Shown: in pieces, positions 13,190 to 24,965 of the stretch
Layout of the letters: the number at the start of each line of letters is the position of its first letter
How positions within the stretch are numbered: position 1 is the first letter of the stretch
Source of the DNA: Anoplopoma fimbria
Lineage: Eukaryota > Chordata > Actinopteri > Perciformes > Anoplopomatidae
Length of the DNA stretch: 64,000 nt
NCBI RefSeq assembly: GCF_027596085.1
Contig: NC_072467.1
Span: forward strand, 26,447,734 to 26,511,733
Direction: 5' to 3'
Program-made: the position numbers and the translations under genes
The notes under the pieces: generated by a model
What the model saw: the letters and a program-made list of their open reading frames with translations, nothing else
What the model was told of the DNA's origin: nothing
Databases searched by the model: none

Positions 13190-14055
13190 AGGCATTTTCC
13201 AGGTGTTCTGGTGAAGGGGTCCCTGAGGAGGTTCTTGCTGTTCTAGAGGAGTTTTAAGAAGTCTTGTAAGGGTCTTTAAGAAAGGTAGAAAGGTCATGAG
13301 GGGGCATTGCCATTCATTGCAAATGTTTGAGCTGTCTTTGAAGAGGTTTCAGTGGTCCCTGAGGAGGCTAAAGAGGGACTTGAAAAGGATGCAGGCTTCC
13401 CTCAGAAGGCGTCAGAAATGGAGGTTTTTGTGAGATCTTTTGAGAGCCTTTTACAAGCCATTGTCAGAGCGAAATTGATACGTCTGGTTAATTTTTCTAT
13501 TTCGTCTGGTTTGCATTCACTGTTCACCAATTAAAGCGGACCCAAAAAAAACAATTAATTTGCTGAGGTGCGTGTACAAAAGAGCAAATACATTCTTTTC
13601 ACCTCCAGAGCTGACACTTTTATTAAGGGGATCGAAGGCTGCGAAATATTGCTGTCTAAGTCTTTATCAAGCAAACATTGAACATTTGCAATCAGGTGCA
13701 CTAGTGTTCGCTTGGAAACGATCCAAGTCCACCTCTCGCAAGGGGTCTCGGACTGGTTGTTTTGGACCACCAGAGTATAATTACTGCGTTCACAACTGCC
13801 CAGACAAACCGCACCACAGTAAGAACTAGATGTTGGCTTGTTTGGCGGGGTTTTAATGCCCTTGAGGAGGTTCAGATTTCCCTGATGGATATTTTGGCTG
13901 TCCTTCATGACGTTTAAGAGGTATTGAAAGACCCTGACGATGGTTACATTGGTTCTCAAGGAGATGTTAAAGTTCTTTGTAAAGATTTAAATCATCTCGG
14001 TTGTTGCAGATGTTTTTGAAAAAGTTTAGGAGGTCATTGAGGAGTTTATGTGTTT
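13190..14055. repeat. Degenerate 'ccctgaggagg' repeat, interrupted
   Basis: 13200-13460 and 13840-14055 are built from variants of 'gtccctgaggaggttt' and 'gtctttgaagaggtttc' (ccttgaggaggttcag, gtcattgaggagttta). They are interrupted by 13530-13830, which has a different texture and looks like an insertion. Periodicity is loose. Confidence 0.5.
13530..13830. mobile_element. Degenerate DNA-transposon-like fragment
   Basis: cctctcgcaaggggtctcgg..tggttgttttggaccaccag..gcgttcacaactgcccagac..aaccgcacca resembles the termini of a teleost non-autonomous DNA transposon family that I recognise only by texture. It sits inside the 'ccctgaggagg' repeat. No terminal repeat could be proven. Confidence 0.4.
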
Positions 14056-15310
14056 AATTGCTTTCATGGTTTGCTGCAGTTAAAAATAACTTATGATTTA
14101 AAGAGCTTTGTTTGAGGCGAACACATTTAACAGGACACTGCAGGCAAAAACATAGTTTTTCATGCACTGGTCAATTTTGAGAGTTTGGGCTATTTTGGTA
14201 CCGTAGCATTTCTTCTTTTCAGGTGTCATTATTTTCTGATTTACGGAGTGATATAAGGAGTTATCCAAAAGTCCTACTGTTAAAACATGAACCTGGCCAT
14301 ATCCAATGTTTAGGTTCCCGTACTGGAAATGTATGCAATTTTCCACCCATTTTATATGATAATGCATCATCTGCATATTTAAACAATCAATTTCAGAAAA
14401 CATTTGATAGAAACAATTGTCTTAATGTAAGTAATAAACTGAGGTAGTTTCATGGTGATATCTATCAGTTAGAAATTGTACCCTATTCACTTAAGGTGTC
14501 TCCTTATTGGACACCTGTCAGCCAATCAGAGAGCAGGATTCTGTTTCTATGGTTGCTGTGGAATCATTTCCGTAAAAATGTTGGATGAGTGTGTGACAGA
14601 CTGACTGACAGGAAACAATCAGCGTCGGTTCAGACGTTCAGCAGCTGTCAATCAAAACACCGACCTGGTAATTTAAAGCTTGTTCAGCGCCGCAGTAAAG
14701 TGGGTTTCTTCTTCCTGACTCACTTTTGTAACTTTTATCACAGGGGAGTTGCAGACTTTAATGGTAGTGTCTCAGCTGGCAGAAAATATATTTACCCAAA
14801 CTCAGAATCAACCCCTTTCAATGATCTTTTTGTGAACGGAACATAAGTCTTTTTTTTCTTCTGAGGAAATAGAATAAACATTATTCAGCTTCCAGTCAGT
14901 CTGAGAACTGGTTTCAAACAGCAGCAGTTTGTCACTTTGAAGCAGTTAACAAAACAAAAGTTTTTAGAAAACATCAGGAAAACAGCTTCGTGACGTTACT
15001 ACTCCACTGCTCTGTTTAGTCGTCACTGCAAAATCTCAGAGTGACCGTCAATGTTGATTGGAATGGGAATGTCCTATTCATTTTTTATATTTATGGAATG
15101 TATTTTATGATCTGGTCTGTATTACTCTCCACCTGTAACTACACTGAGGCCAATCCAAAGCTTGTTTAAGGGTATCAGAACATAATAATAAAACAAAAAG
15201 GAAACATTGCAATTTACAAAATGTTTTGCCAGTGATTATAAAACTTTTGTCTTCCAATTGAAAACACTTCAAATGTTCGTTTACACGATGGACTTCCGTT
15301 CCTTCCCCAG

Positions 15311-15460
15311 GTCAGCTGGCGGCGGGGACCTGTGAGATCGTCACTCTGGACCGAGACGCCAGCCAGCCGAGGAGGACCATCGCCCGGCAGACGGCCCGCT
15401 GCGCCTGCAGGAAGGGACAGATCGCCGGGACGACACGAGCCAGACCGGCCTGCGTCGACG
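15311..15460 (+). CDS. tafa5: TAFA5 (FAM19A5) coding exon, start of mature domain
   Basis: Internal coding exon of a secreted, brain-enriched chemokine-like protein. TAFA proteins are small cysteine-rich signalling peptides; for TAFA5, S1PR2 and LRRC4-family binding have been reported. The acceptor follows a pyrimidine run (ttccttccccag) and the donor is G|gtaaga. The exon begins with GT, the last two bases of a split codon. It then reads 49 codons starting QLAAGTCEIVTLDRD and ending ARPACVD, and leaves a G for the next exon. It carries four cysteines: GTCE, RCAC and PACV. The run RRTIARQTARCACRKGQIAG is diagnostic of TAFA5 rather than TAFA1-4, which have a CC motif that is absent here. From memory only one residue (DAS for DSS) differs from human. 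The exon is much more GC- and CpG-rich than the flanking intron. ORFs in other frames here, including a 106-residue antisense one, are shadows. Confidence 0.97.
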
Positions 15461-15792
15461 GTAAGACTCTTCCAACAACGACCAACCCTCCCAATTAATG
15501 AGGAAATAACTTGTGTTGTCCAAGTACGACACAAATAAAAACTTGTAGGATCTCACGGCCGGTTTGGGTTCAAAATGCTACTTTGTCATGGTGAGGGAAC
15601 AATGTTGACTGTCGGTCTGAAAAGTGAATGCGGAAGTGCTTTAAATCTGCATTCCTTCTAATGACCATCAGGGGTCGACTCCTTTTTAAAAAAAATAATA
15701 CCTATTTTCTTGTTTTAGTTTAATCCAATACCTAATTGACAGTAAAAGCAGAATTCCCTATCGTTTCAGCAGTTACATGAATGTGTATTTGC

Positions 15793-16197
15793 AAACTGAT
15801 GATGCAGTGAAATGATGTACTTGGGACATAGATTGTCATAATTATACAGAACAAGTCTTCAAAGCTGTCTTTCTATATCGTCTTCCTACAAAGGGTATTT
15901 ATTTTTTGTGAAGGTCCAGTTTTATTTTTACAGAGGGGTTTGTTCATCTATCGTTCATAGCCTGATTTATACAACATTTTATTACTAAAAACGTGGAGAA
16001 ATGGACTTTTTATGGCTGTTGAAAGTATTTTCTGATTTATGGAGAGATATATCAAGTATGTCCTCTGTAAAAACCTTTGCACTGGCAGAAAAATTCGTCA
16101 TAATTGACTTGGAGACGTTTCATTCCGATATAAAATTTGAATTATCTTATTCACCTGTCGTGACTCCCCTTAAGTTTTGAGGGATTTAAGTGAGTTA
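15793..16197 (+). repeat. 405-bp duplicated block, copy 1
   Basis: Near-identical to 17188-17600 in the same orientation. By eye there are about nine substitutions and one 8-bp indel (ata versus ataaagagata), so around 98% identity. It starts aaactgatgatgcagtgaaa and ends gggatttaagtgagtta. A more divergent relative occurs near 14225-14290 (tattttctgatttacggagtgatataagg), suggesting a dispersed repeat. Confidence 0.95.
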
Positions 16198-16886
16198 AGA
16201 TTTGGCAAGTCTGCAGAATCTTCGCTTGCAGCTAAACTTGTTTATGAGGGAAATTTACACACAGATATCTGCAGCTTCCCCTCTAAATCCTCCACACATC
16301 TCTTCATCCGGCCCGCGAGGTTCAGAGTTGCTTTGCATTTCGTCAGCGGCCGTCTCCTCCTCTCTCTTTCTGTTTCTGCAACCGCCATCTGGAGACGACG
16401 ACAACAGCTGGAGGGACTCGTTCTGCTCTGCAGGGATTTTACAGGCTCTCCCGGTGATATCAGAGACCGTGGACGCTTGTTAAGCTGAACCGCTGCAGTC
16501 TCTCCTGCTGCTTTCTCCTCTATAAAGCTCCAGTCGAGAAAGAACTTCACATATATTTTCTCCCTCAGATTTGTACTCAGATAATAGATTTTCCTCGCAT
16601 CAGCATTGATTACCTTCAGGACTTTTACAGTGAGGATAAACTGTCCTAAAATTATCTTATTCAGCAAGATTTAACAAAGATTGTTTTCACCTCATCAGCG
16701 GAAACAAATTTATCTCGTTAATTCAACCGCTCTTAGTTCGGTCCAAACTTTTCTGTCAACCTACAGGATGGATACAGCTTAAGGCTGACACATGGAAATC
16801 AGAAAGCTTTGGAGTCGTTGAAAGGAGGATTTTTATGACATAATGTTTTCGGGTTGGGGCGCTTTGAGGCGCTTTGAGGGAATTCC

Positions 16887-16962
16887 CTTTAGATCTTGAT
16901 GTTCATTTGCACTCAAGCGTCAACTTCCTTTAGATCTTGATGTTCATTTGCACTCAAGCTTC
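16887..16962 (+). repeat. Tandem duplication, about 41-bp unit
   Basis: tttagatcttgatgttcatt..tgcactcaagc occurs twice in succession (about 16888 and 16929). It directly follows a 'gcgctttgag' doublet. Confidence 0.9.
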
Positions 16963-17187
16963 AGCAGTCGATCAACTTGTTGATGCCATCGTGGACTGGA
17001 TGTTGCATAACCAAAGTCTGATGCACCTTGCACAATGACACAAACAAACTAAGCAGTAGACCAGCAACACCCATATTCTGTAAGGTAAAAATAAAGTTTT
17101 TTTCATTGGAATCTGGTGGCTTTGGCAGGACCATAGATGTATGACTGTATAGCTGTCTCATATTAAGGTAAACTGTTAAAATATTAT

Positions 17188-17600
17188 AAACTGATGATGC
17201 AGTGAAATGATGTACTTGGGACATAGATTGCCATAATTATACAGAACAAGTCTTCAAAGCTGTCTTTCTATATCGTCTTCCTACAAAGGGCATTTATTTT
17301 TTGTGAAGGTCCAGTTTTATTTTTACAGAGGGGTTTGTTCATCTATCGTTCATAGCCTGATTTATACAACATTTTATTACTAAAAACGTGGAGAAATGGA
17401 CTTTTTATGGTTGTTGAAAGTATTTTCTGATTTATGGAGAGATATAAAGAGATATCAAGTATGTCCTCTGTAAAAACCTTTGCACTGGCAGAAAAAATCG
17501 TCATAATCGACTTGGAGACGTTTCATGACGATATAAAATTTTAATTATCTTATTCACCTGTCGTGACTCCCCTTAAGTTTTGAGGGATTTAAGTGAGTTA
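17188..17600 (+). repeat. 405-bp duplicated block, copy 2
   Basis: Second copy of 15793-16197, with an extra 8 bases. Both flanks differ from copy 1 and there is no clear terminal inverted repeat. It is either a local duplication across 990 bp of spacer or two young insertions of one repeat family. Confidence 0.95.
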
Positions 17601-18481
17601 CGTAATATAGTGTACATTTTCAGTGATATTGACATTGAGTTCATTGCTTTGCTACCGTGCTGGTATTCCAGTCTGCTTCTCCAAACTGGGGGCCTGCCGA
17701 CGGCCATCTTCTGTAGATAACACACTTGACTATGGATAATTACTTCATACTACCCCATTTCAAAACATCCAAACTATCCCTTTAACTGTTTGAAACCCCT
17801 TTAAACCGTTAATATTCATATTATTAACAGATGGATCTGCTGAGACATCGTTTGCGTCTCTAGCTGGTCGAGTTGTTGTGGACAGTGTTTGGGCTGAACT
17901 GGTTGAAGTTTGTGCCGTCAGTGATCAGGGTTGTTGAAACGTGCTCTGCTGCTCTGGGAGGACATTTTCAGACTCGATGCTGCTGATGGCTGCAACCTGT
18001 TCCCTGAGCTCAGAGACTCATCAGCAGCCTCCTGTTTTTATCCTCTAAAAAACTTCTTCTTCAATGCAGTGGACGGCCAGGAGCCAAGAGACGTCAGACA
18101 ATAGACTCTGGAGCTGGTTGACAGGAACATAACTTTAACTTTCAACAGCCGAGAGGGCTAAAATTGGAAAAACTTCCTGCCATCTAGTCGTTCTCAAACC
18201 TTTCTGAGGGGAAAGGGAAATCATTGTACCTGTCCAGCAGAGAGATGTGTATTTCAGTGCAAACTCCACCTGAGTCTCTCTGTGACCTTTAGCGAGCTGC
18301 GTGTTGGTATTTATGTCAGTTTGTGTTTTCGGTTGCAATCTCAGGTAGCATAAAGTCTCTTCAGTGTTCTGTGGAGAAAAACACCGGTGAAATTCAGATA
18401 AAATAATAACTTTATTCAATCCAAGGAAACTAAAATAAGACGAAGCAAAAAAACAAAACAAAAGCGTAACAGGAACTGTAA

Positions 18482-18615
18482 GATGAGATAGAACTTTATT
18501 TTTATCCAGATGGAAATTGTTGTGCAGCAGTTGCACGACAACGGTAGGAAAGAGTATATAAAATACCAATAATGGTGCAAGTAGAGAAATATTAATACAC
18601 AGATACCAAAATATA
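18482..18615 (-). mobile_element. LINE/SINE 3' tail remnant
   Basis: agatgagatagaactttatt..ggaaattgttgtgcagcagttgc. Read on the minus strand it ends ..aataaagttctatctcatct. It is the same tail type as 29357, 37134 and 48918 (all minus) and 26036 (plus). Confidence 0.6.
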
Positions 18616-20379
18616 TAACATATAAATGCAAACAATATAAACAAGGTTAAGGATCATGAGAATCATGTAAACAGTGGAATATTGTATAGAATATTTACCT
18701 AAGTAAAAGTAGCAATTTCACAATAATTACGTTATTTGATTATTGAACAATATATGGACATAACCTCGATCCTTCCTACGTTAACAATCTATTGTACGAT
18801 ATCAAATGTTCTTGCTCTTTAAATGGTGTACTAAATTATTATGCAATTATTTTTCATATCAGTGGCATTAAATAGTCTTCAAATGGCAATAATATAATTT
18901 GTTGCTGGGACAGAATGTTGTCTTAGTCCTGGGGGACATAAAATACTTCTTTCTACAAAATCTATTAATTGCTTCTAATTTGGAACAGTGTAACACATTT
19001 TTATTAATGCATTTCAGCTTCATTTGTACTTTGCACCCCCTTTTATTAAATGTCTTCCATATTCCTTTTCTTGTATTCTATTTTACTTATGCTTTGAAGG
19101 TATGTGTAGCATATTTAAATCAGCATTTCAAGATGTAGATCACCTTTGTGATGAAGTTTTCATCTCTTTAAAACAATAAAAAAAAAACTTTTAAGATATT
19201 TCTGAAGTGCAGGAGTTTCATAAAGTCTTAAATAAAACTCAGACCTCAGCAGCCGCTCTGTTGAATCTCGGTGACCTTTCCGCTGCATGTTGTTGGTATT
19301 TATGTCAGTTTGTTTCTGAGGCGGCCGCTCGCTTCGCTATTTGTTGTTCTGCTGCTGAAACCCACCAGAAAGAACTCGGACCGATCAGACTGCAGTTTCT
19401 CAACTCACAGGTAGTCAAAGTTATCAGATAGATATGCAGATAGAAACATCAGGATGGAAGACAAATGCTGTTGACGGTATAAAAAGTCTCTTAATTGGAC
19501 CTGAATGCTAAAAGAAATCTACAGATGCTTTTTGTGTCATAAAATAACCTGCTGCTGTTTTGTTTCAGACATTAATGGTATCAGACTGACAACAAAGAAT
19601 AAAAAAAAGGCCACAAAGCTCTGAGCTTTTGCAGTGAAACAAACAAAACAACAAGAGACGAGACCTTTTGTTTCTCATCAGGTGGAGACAAACTGAAAAG
19701 GGCAGAGAGGTGGTGGTGTGTTCAGGGACTCTGATTTCTGCTCTGACCTCGGACAGAAGAGGGGAAAAGAAAATATGGCAGAAAGGAAATACATTTATTG
19801 TTAAAAGAATCTTATCTATGACTTCATAAATATTATATTCATAATTAAGCCTGATGTATCTCTGCATTTTCATTATCATGATATGTGTCACATAATTACA
19901 TTAACTTTTCTTTTTTGTGAAATCTGTATTTTTGTAATTACAAAGACCTCTATATAGGAATTATGAGGAAATGATGCCATGAAGAGCTCATATTTATGAC
20001 CTCGTTATCTTTTAATCAGGACTTGTTTGTCTCGTAATCATGACATCATCATTATGATGGTGAGATGTGTATCTAACGAGATCTTTATCTCTTGAATTCA
20101 AGATAAAAGCTGTATTTTGCTTATTTAAGAGAGAGCATCTCCTTGTTTCCTTTGTTGAATACAGTGTACTTCTGCAGAAACTATACAGTGAAAATACTGC
20201 AGTAAAACTGACTCTAAGGTCAAGTTTTATGGTAAAAGTAAAGTTGATTAAAAGAAGGGAAAGTAAAATGAAAGCAGAGTTAAAAGGTAAATGTAGAATA
20301 AATGAATAAATGAATCATGATTAATGGTTTCTGAAGCCGCTTCCTGTTTAGAATGCAACACAGTTTTAGTTTTCCTCCA

Positions 20380-20660
20380 TCTGTTTGTCCTTCGCCTCTC
20401 TTGGTTCGTTCCTCTCGGGGGATCGGAGCAGCGTCCCTCCTTCCTGGATGCAGTCTTTGATGGATGAAGCGATTACAAAATGGCCGCCTCTCTTTTCGGA
20501 TAAATGAACTGTGCTGAGCGGCGGCGGCGGCGGATTGATCTGCGTTGCGGCCGCTCATTAATCAGCGCAGTGATGCAGCGCTCGCAGGTGTTCAGGTGTT
20601 CAGGTGTTCACTGATACCTGAGATTAATCCACCGCGTCTCCACTGCACTCTGTTTGTTTC
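20380..20660. other. CpG-rich candidate regulatory block
   Basis: GC- and CpG-rich compared with its surroundings, with a (GGC)n run (ggcggcggcggcgg near 20520) and tgcggccgctcattaatcagcgcagtg. A short tandem 'caggtgttcaggtgttcagg' follows. No exon recognised. Confidence 0.35.
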
Positions 20661-21082
20661 ACTGAAAGTTTCTGAATCTTTTCTACATTCAATGGGTCCA
20701 GGAACAAAAGAAGATTTTCATTAATGTATTTATAACAAACACTTATTATATTTTGGGATCAGCTGTTGATTGTTTATGTTTTTCTTATTTCCTTCAATGA
20801 GAACTAAGTAGAACCACATGTATTTTTTTACATTTGAAACAGTTTGGGCTCCAAAAAAAGAAAGATTTCAACTTCCATTTAGTTAATGTATCCACTAAGA
20901 CTGAAATGATTGCTTAGAAACGTTGTTGCCATGGTAATCAATGTCCAAATCAGTACTCGAATGTGTTGTTCTTTACCCTTTTTTTTTTTTCATTTAATGC
21001 AATAATACAAAAAAGCCCATGAGATAAAGAATGGTGATCATGCAGGGATTGTTATTCCCAGATAATGCTGTTTGTTGTATGT

Positions 21083-21191
<109 letters not shown>

Positions 21192-21949
21192 TCAACAAAG
21201 CCAGGTCTTGGCTATTTATTTATTTAACACTATTTATTTATTCATTTGTTCATAGTCCTACAAATGTGCAAATTTGTTTCTATGACTATCGCTGTAATTT
21301 ATTTGATGTTATTGTTGTGCATTTTGTAGCCATTTTTGTTTCAGTAAAAAGTAAAATCCTTAAAGTAAGAATGTCTGTCCTCATCTCTCATTCAGACAAT
21401 AATAGCAAAGTAAAGGACAATACAAGTAAATAATGAAGAGGTTTAAACTGTGATTTGTTCAGCTGACGTTCCAGTAGAGCTAACTCTAGACTGACCTTCT
21501 GTTTCTATTGTGAAGGGCTTTGATGAAGCAACACATTGCCTCTTAGCTCCAGCTTGTTCTAGGCTGACTGCTTTATTGTGAAACACAATGAAACAGGAAG
21601 CTGTTCTTGTTTCTTTTACCGATGACCGGTGTTTTCTTCTGTTCTTATTCAACTGTTGCTCAGAGGGATCTTTGTCTCTTTCAGGCCTGTTGAACCGTTG
21701 AGCAGCGTTTTGTTCTCCATGTACTCATCTAAAGAATAACTATTTGTAAAGGGGACTTCCTACAGGATAAAAGCATGAAGGACCATTCAGACACATAAAG
21801 TAGTCCTCTCAGGCATCTAACTAAAAACAGTCAAAACTTTTATCTGAAATTTATATCAACAGTCACTGATTTTGTGACCGTGACCTTGAATATTAAACAC
21901 ATTTCATCAGATCCTCTGTGTGCCTTGTTACGTCCCCCCTGAACGTTTC

Positions 21950-22210
21950 CAGCTGATTTCAGGAAACAGCATTTCCAGCCTCACAGTGAGACGTCTGATA
22001 AAGCACCGCTGAGATAATGGCCTTATGGAGAGAGGCGCTTGGCGTGCTCAGCCAGCGGTGGCGTCCTGGGGGACGGGGGAAGGAAAGAGATGAATAAATA
22101 AACAAACGGGGCGAAACAAACAGGCTGCTGCCGTTTCCCGCCGCTCCGCTCTCCGACACCTTTCAGTGAGTCTCGGGGGGGAATCTGAGCGCGCTCAGTG
22201 CTGCACCGGC
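21950..22210. other. Candidate conserved non-coding element
   Basis: Complex sequence with gataaagcaccgctgagataatggcc, aataaataaacaaacgggg and cgaaacaaacaggctgctgcc, CpG-containing and free of repeats. Texture only. Confidence 0.3.
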
Positions 22211-22214
22211 TGGA

Positions 22215-22530
22215 GACATGTGTCCATACAAGACGAAATGGAGCAGGAGGGACATTGACAGACTTAACAACTGTTGGCTGAATATTCTAGATGACATCAT
22301 CAGCAGATGTCCAGTCAACATTCAGTGTCCCATTATGTCATGTCAGATCCACAAAGCAATGCTGTTATGTTTGGCTTTGCAACAAGACTTAAATCCATGT
22401 CGTTCATTTAATGGCTGTGAAATTGTGTTTCAATTCATCTTTAATTAGTTTGCTTACACTGTTGCGTAGGCTTATGGCAACGGCGGCTCAATGAAATATG
22501 CAAATAATTTGTTTACATTTTTTGTCTTTT
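22215..22530. other. Candidate conserved non-coding element with octamer
   Basis: Contains gatgacatcatcagcagatg (CRE/AP-1-like), gaaatatgcaaataatttgt (POU octamer ATGCAAAT-like) and tgtttacat (forkhead-like). A 76-codon ORF runs through it but lacks family resemblance. Confidence 0.35.
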
Positions 22531-23060
22531 CGTGTTTATTACTGGGCGTGTATGGCATGTGACAGAGATACTCTTAAACACATCAGAGAAAGAAGCATTG
22601 GTATTGGATAAAGGGCAGTGGACCCTTGAGACTTTCACCGCTGCATCTTCCGATCAACCAGCCAGACCTGAAGCACCGAACGCCACGAACTGCCCCTTGA
22701 CGAGAGCTGAGATGGAAGCTAAGCTAACCCAGCTAGGTCATAAGGCTACTCCACTACCCAGCCTGCTCCTGGCTGTCTGATGTTGGTGACTGTTGAGTCC
22801 ACATCTTCTCCGGGACCTGGCTATGTGTTTACATCAATGATGCATGGTGCTGGATGGACAACAAGTTTCAGTTTTTGGATTGTTTCTGCTGTTTATATTC
22901 AATTTAGAAGGAGGCTTGATTTCAATTCCAAAAGTTCATATGCAACAAGGAAACACAAAGTTCCTGCCTTATCTACCAGACGAGGTCAGGAGGCAGAGGG
23001 GGGACTTTGTCTTTTGCCTCCAGGGCTGAAGTTGATGCTCACTTAAGGGCTAACCCCCTT
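22530..23060 (+). other. Unrecognised ORF-containing stretch
   Basis: Two ORFs in adjacent frames: 22532-22780 (82 codons, rich in A, L, T and P near its end, ending SLLLAV) and 22780-23046 (88 codons). They share one base at a TGATG junction. In a fish intron this overlap is most likely chance. Composition is more protein-like than its surroundings, so it may be a relic of a mobile-element ORF. I recognise no motif. Confidence 0.25.
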
Positions 23061-24404
23061 CACCTTACTCAGCAGTTGGGAAGAACAACACGGGATCTTT
23101 ACATGGGTCTTGAGGAGCAGCAGCATTAATCATGGACTAACTGAAACCCAGCAGCCACCAAAAAATGTTGGCATTGTTTTGCAGAAAAATGGAGAATTAA
23201 GACGTTTCTGATCCAAAAATATGTTTTCATGAATACGCTTCATATCAGACTTGAATCACGCTTGCAGAAATGCTCGATTATTTATTTATTTATTGTTTGT
23301 TTTACTTTATATTATGCCACGAAACTCTGAGCTCTGACTGAATGCAAAATCGGAAACATTCAACCCAAGACTGTAAACTGAACACGTACTACTGTTTGAC
23401 AGCTTTACTGCCAGGTTCTTCTCTGCTCATGTACATTCCTGTTTTCATCTTTATGTGAATTATCTAATTAGAAGAGCTACAACTCCAGCATCACTTACCC
23501 CAGAGCTGTCAAACACAGTACAGCTGCACCTGTGAGAGAGACTCTTCGCTATGAATCAAGAGACCTGTTGTCAGATCCTCTCCGTCAGCATCTCGCTTCA
23601 GAAAGCAACAACCACGGTCTCATAGGAGCTGAAACAAGCTGAGCAACAGCAACACGATCGAGACAGCAAAGGTCTTTTTCAATGTTGAGTTTTTTCTGAA
23701 CCTTGTGATTAAGTAGACACTTTATTCACCCAGAAGATGGAAACGCATCTAATTCACTTTCTATTTGTTTGCGCAATTTTAAGATTGGTTTTAATTACCC
23801 TTGATTGGGGAATCTGTCACTTATGCAAAGTTATCACAGTCAGTTGAATTTATCACATTCAGGCGATTACGCAAAAATTGCGACGGGGCTGTTCACTCAC
23901 AATGTCTGCTGTTTCTTGTCTTGTCCACCTAACAAAAAAAACATCAAACATCTGCTATCGTTTTTTTAGTGAGAAAGGTTACAAATGTTCCTACATTAGT
24001 CAAAGGTATTCATCAGCTCCAGCTCCGATCAGCTGCGATAGAAACATGACATCCTTTTCCTGGCGCGATGTAATGTGACATGCTTAATAAATATATGATT
24101 AATACAATCATTTTTGGGAAATCATTTTAACTCATGAACGTACAAAATAAACAACTATCTCAAAGCCACCAGACTCCAGTCAGACTACAGCAAAACATGT
24201 TTTAACTCTGCTAAACTCGGCTAAACGTGTCCCGGAGCTGTCGATGTACTGAACGCACTGAGAGGAAACTGATATCCATATTTACCTAAATGTTGGAATA
24301 TCCCTTTAACAAAACCTTTATGTTATTTGTAATGTAAAATCTTGACATTCTAAAAATGACCCTTACAGAAAAGTAGCAGTTGAAGTATTCGCTCACCCTG
24401 TAGG

Positions 24405-24790
24405 ATCTCTCTCTCTCTCTCTCTTTCAATCATGATAGCGGTTTGAGCAATGTGAGGATTTAATTAAGTATCACGGCTGAGAGGAGCTGCTGCTGTTCAA
24501 TAGGAAATTGGTTTGATAATTGGGGGCTAACGGGCTATCACAATCACACCGCTGCTCCAAAGGGAGAACTGATTACCTGGTTATGTATTACAGGCCTGCA
24601 CAGACTCTCATTTTCTTCATCCTTCCCCGGGCTCGCAGAGGGTAATTTAGTGCCGGGAATGGGAGCGAGTCTGGTTGGGTCAGTAAAGTGTCGCCCAAAC
24701 AGCAGGAAATCACTCAGAGTGAAGTGTTCACTTCCAAATGAAAGAGAGAGGCGAGACATCGGATCAGAAGCTGAAGCTTATGGACGGACA
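24405..24790. other. Candidate conserved non-coding element with (CT)n edge
   Basis: Starts with a (CT)n run (24410-24424). A complex block follows with gaggatttaattaagtatca, ggtttgataattgggggcta and gaactgattacctggttatg, rich in TAAT/ATTA homeodomain cores. No splice sites or family-like ORF. Confidence 0.4.
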
Positions 24791-24965
24791 AGTGTGTATG
24801 TGTGGCTTTCTGCAGAGGACAAACGTCTTATTGTTTGTTATTTTTGATTTGCTTCGTGATGTTGTGTTATGAACAACCACACAAAGAAAGTTAAAGACAT
24901 TACTTTTCAATGCCGTCTTTGACTAAGCTCTTAGTCTGTGTGATGTGGTGGTGTTACTCTGTTTT

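Larger units (their letters stand above)
1..15310 (+). other. Upstream region or 5' intron; no exon found
   Basis: The first tafa5 coding exon must end one base into the codon completed by GT at 15311. I searched for a signal-peptide exon with a donor in that phase and recognised none, so the first exon probably lies upstream of the window. Stretches 1-1000, 1080-1880, 2250-3700, 3990-5280, 6560-7020, 8240-8640, 8940-9230, 10725-11420, 11920-13040 and 14060-15310 hold AT-rich unique-looking DNA. Their short ORFs show no family resemblance or splice context. 5280-5640 is a T/C-rich stretch reminiscent of a teleost interspersed repeat, class unknown. Confidence 0.6.

Noticed and set aside
14495..14518. 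Short hairpin ggtgtc..gacacc
   Set aside because: Only six paired bases; expected by chance in 64 kb.
15214..15534. 106-codon antisense ORF over the tafa5 exon
   Set aside because: Shadow of a GC-rich exon. The sense strand has splice sites in phase and family identity.
16242..16667. 141-codon minus-strand ORF
   Set aside because: No family resemblance or splice context; a second ORF lies on the opposite strand.
18135..18644. 169-codon minus-strand ORF rich in F, L and I
   Set aside because: It crosses a LINE tail, has no recognisable domain and follows AT-rich composition.
22777..22782. TGATG coupling of two ORFs as an operon-like feature
   Set aside because: Translational coupling of this kind is a bacterial feature, and this is fish intron DNA; chance is likelier.
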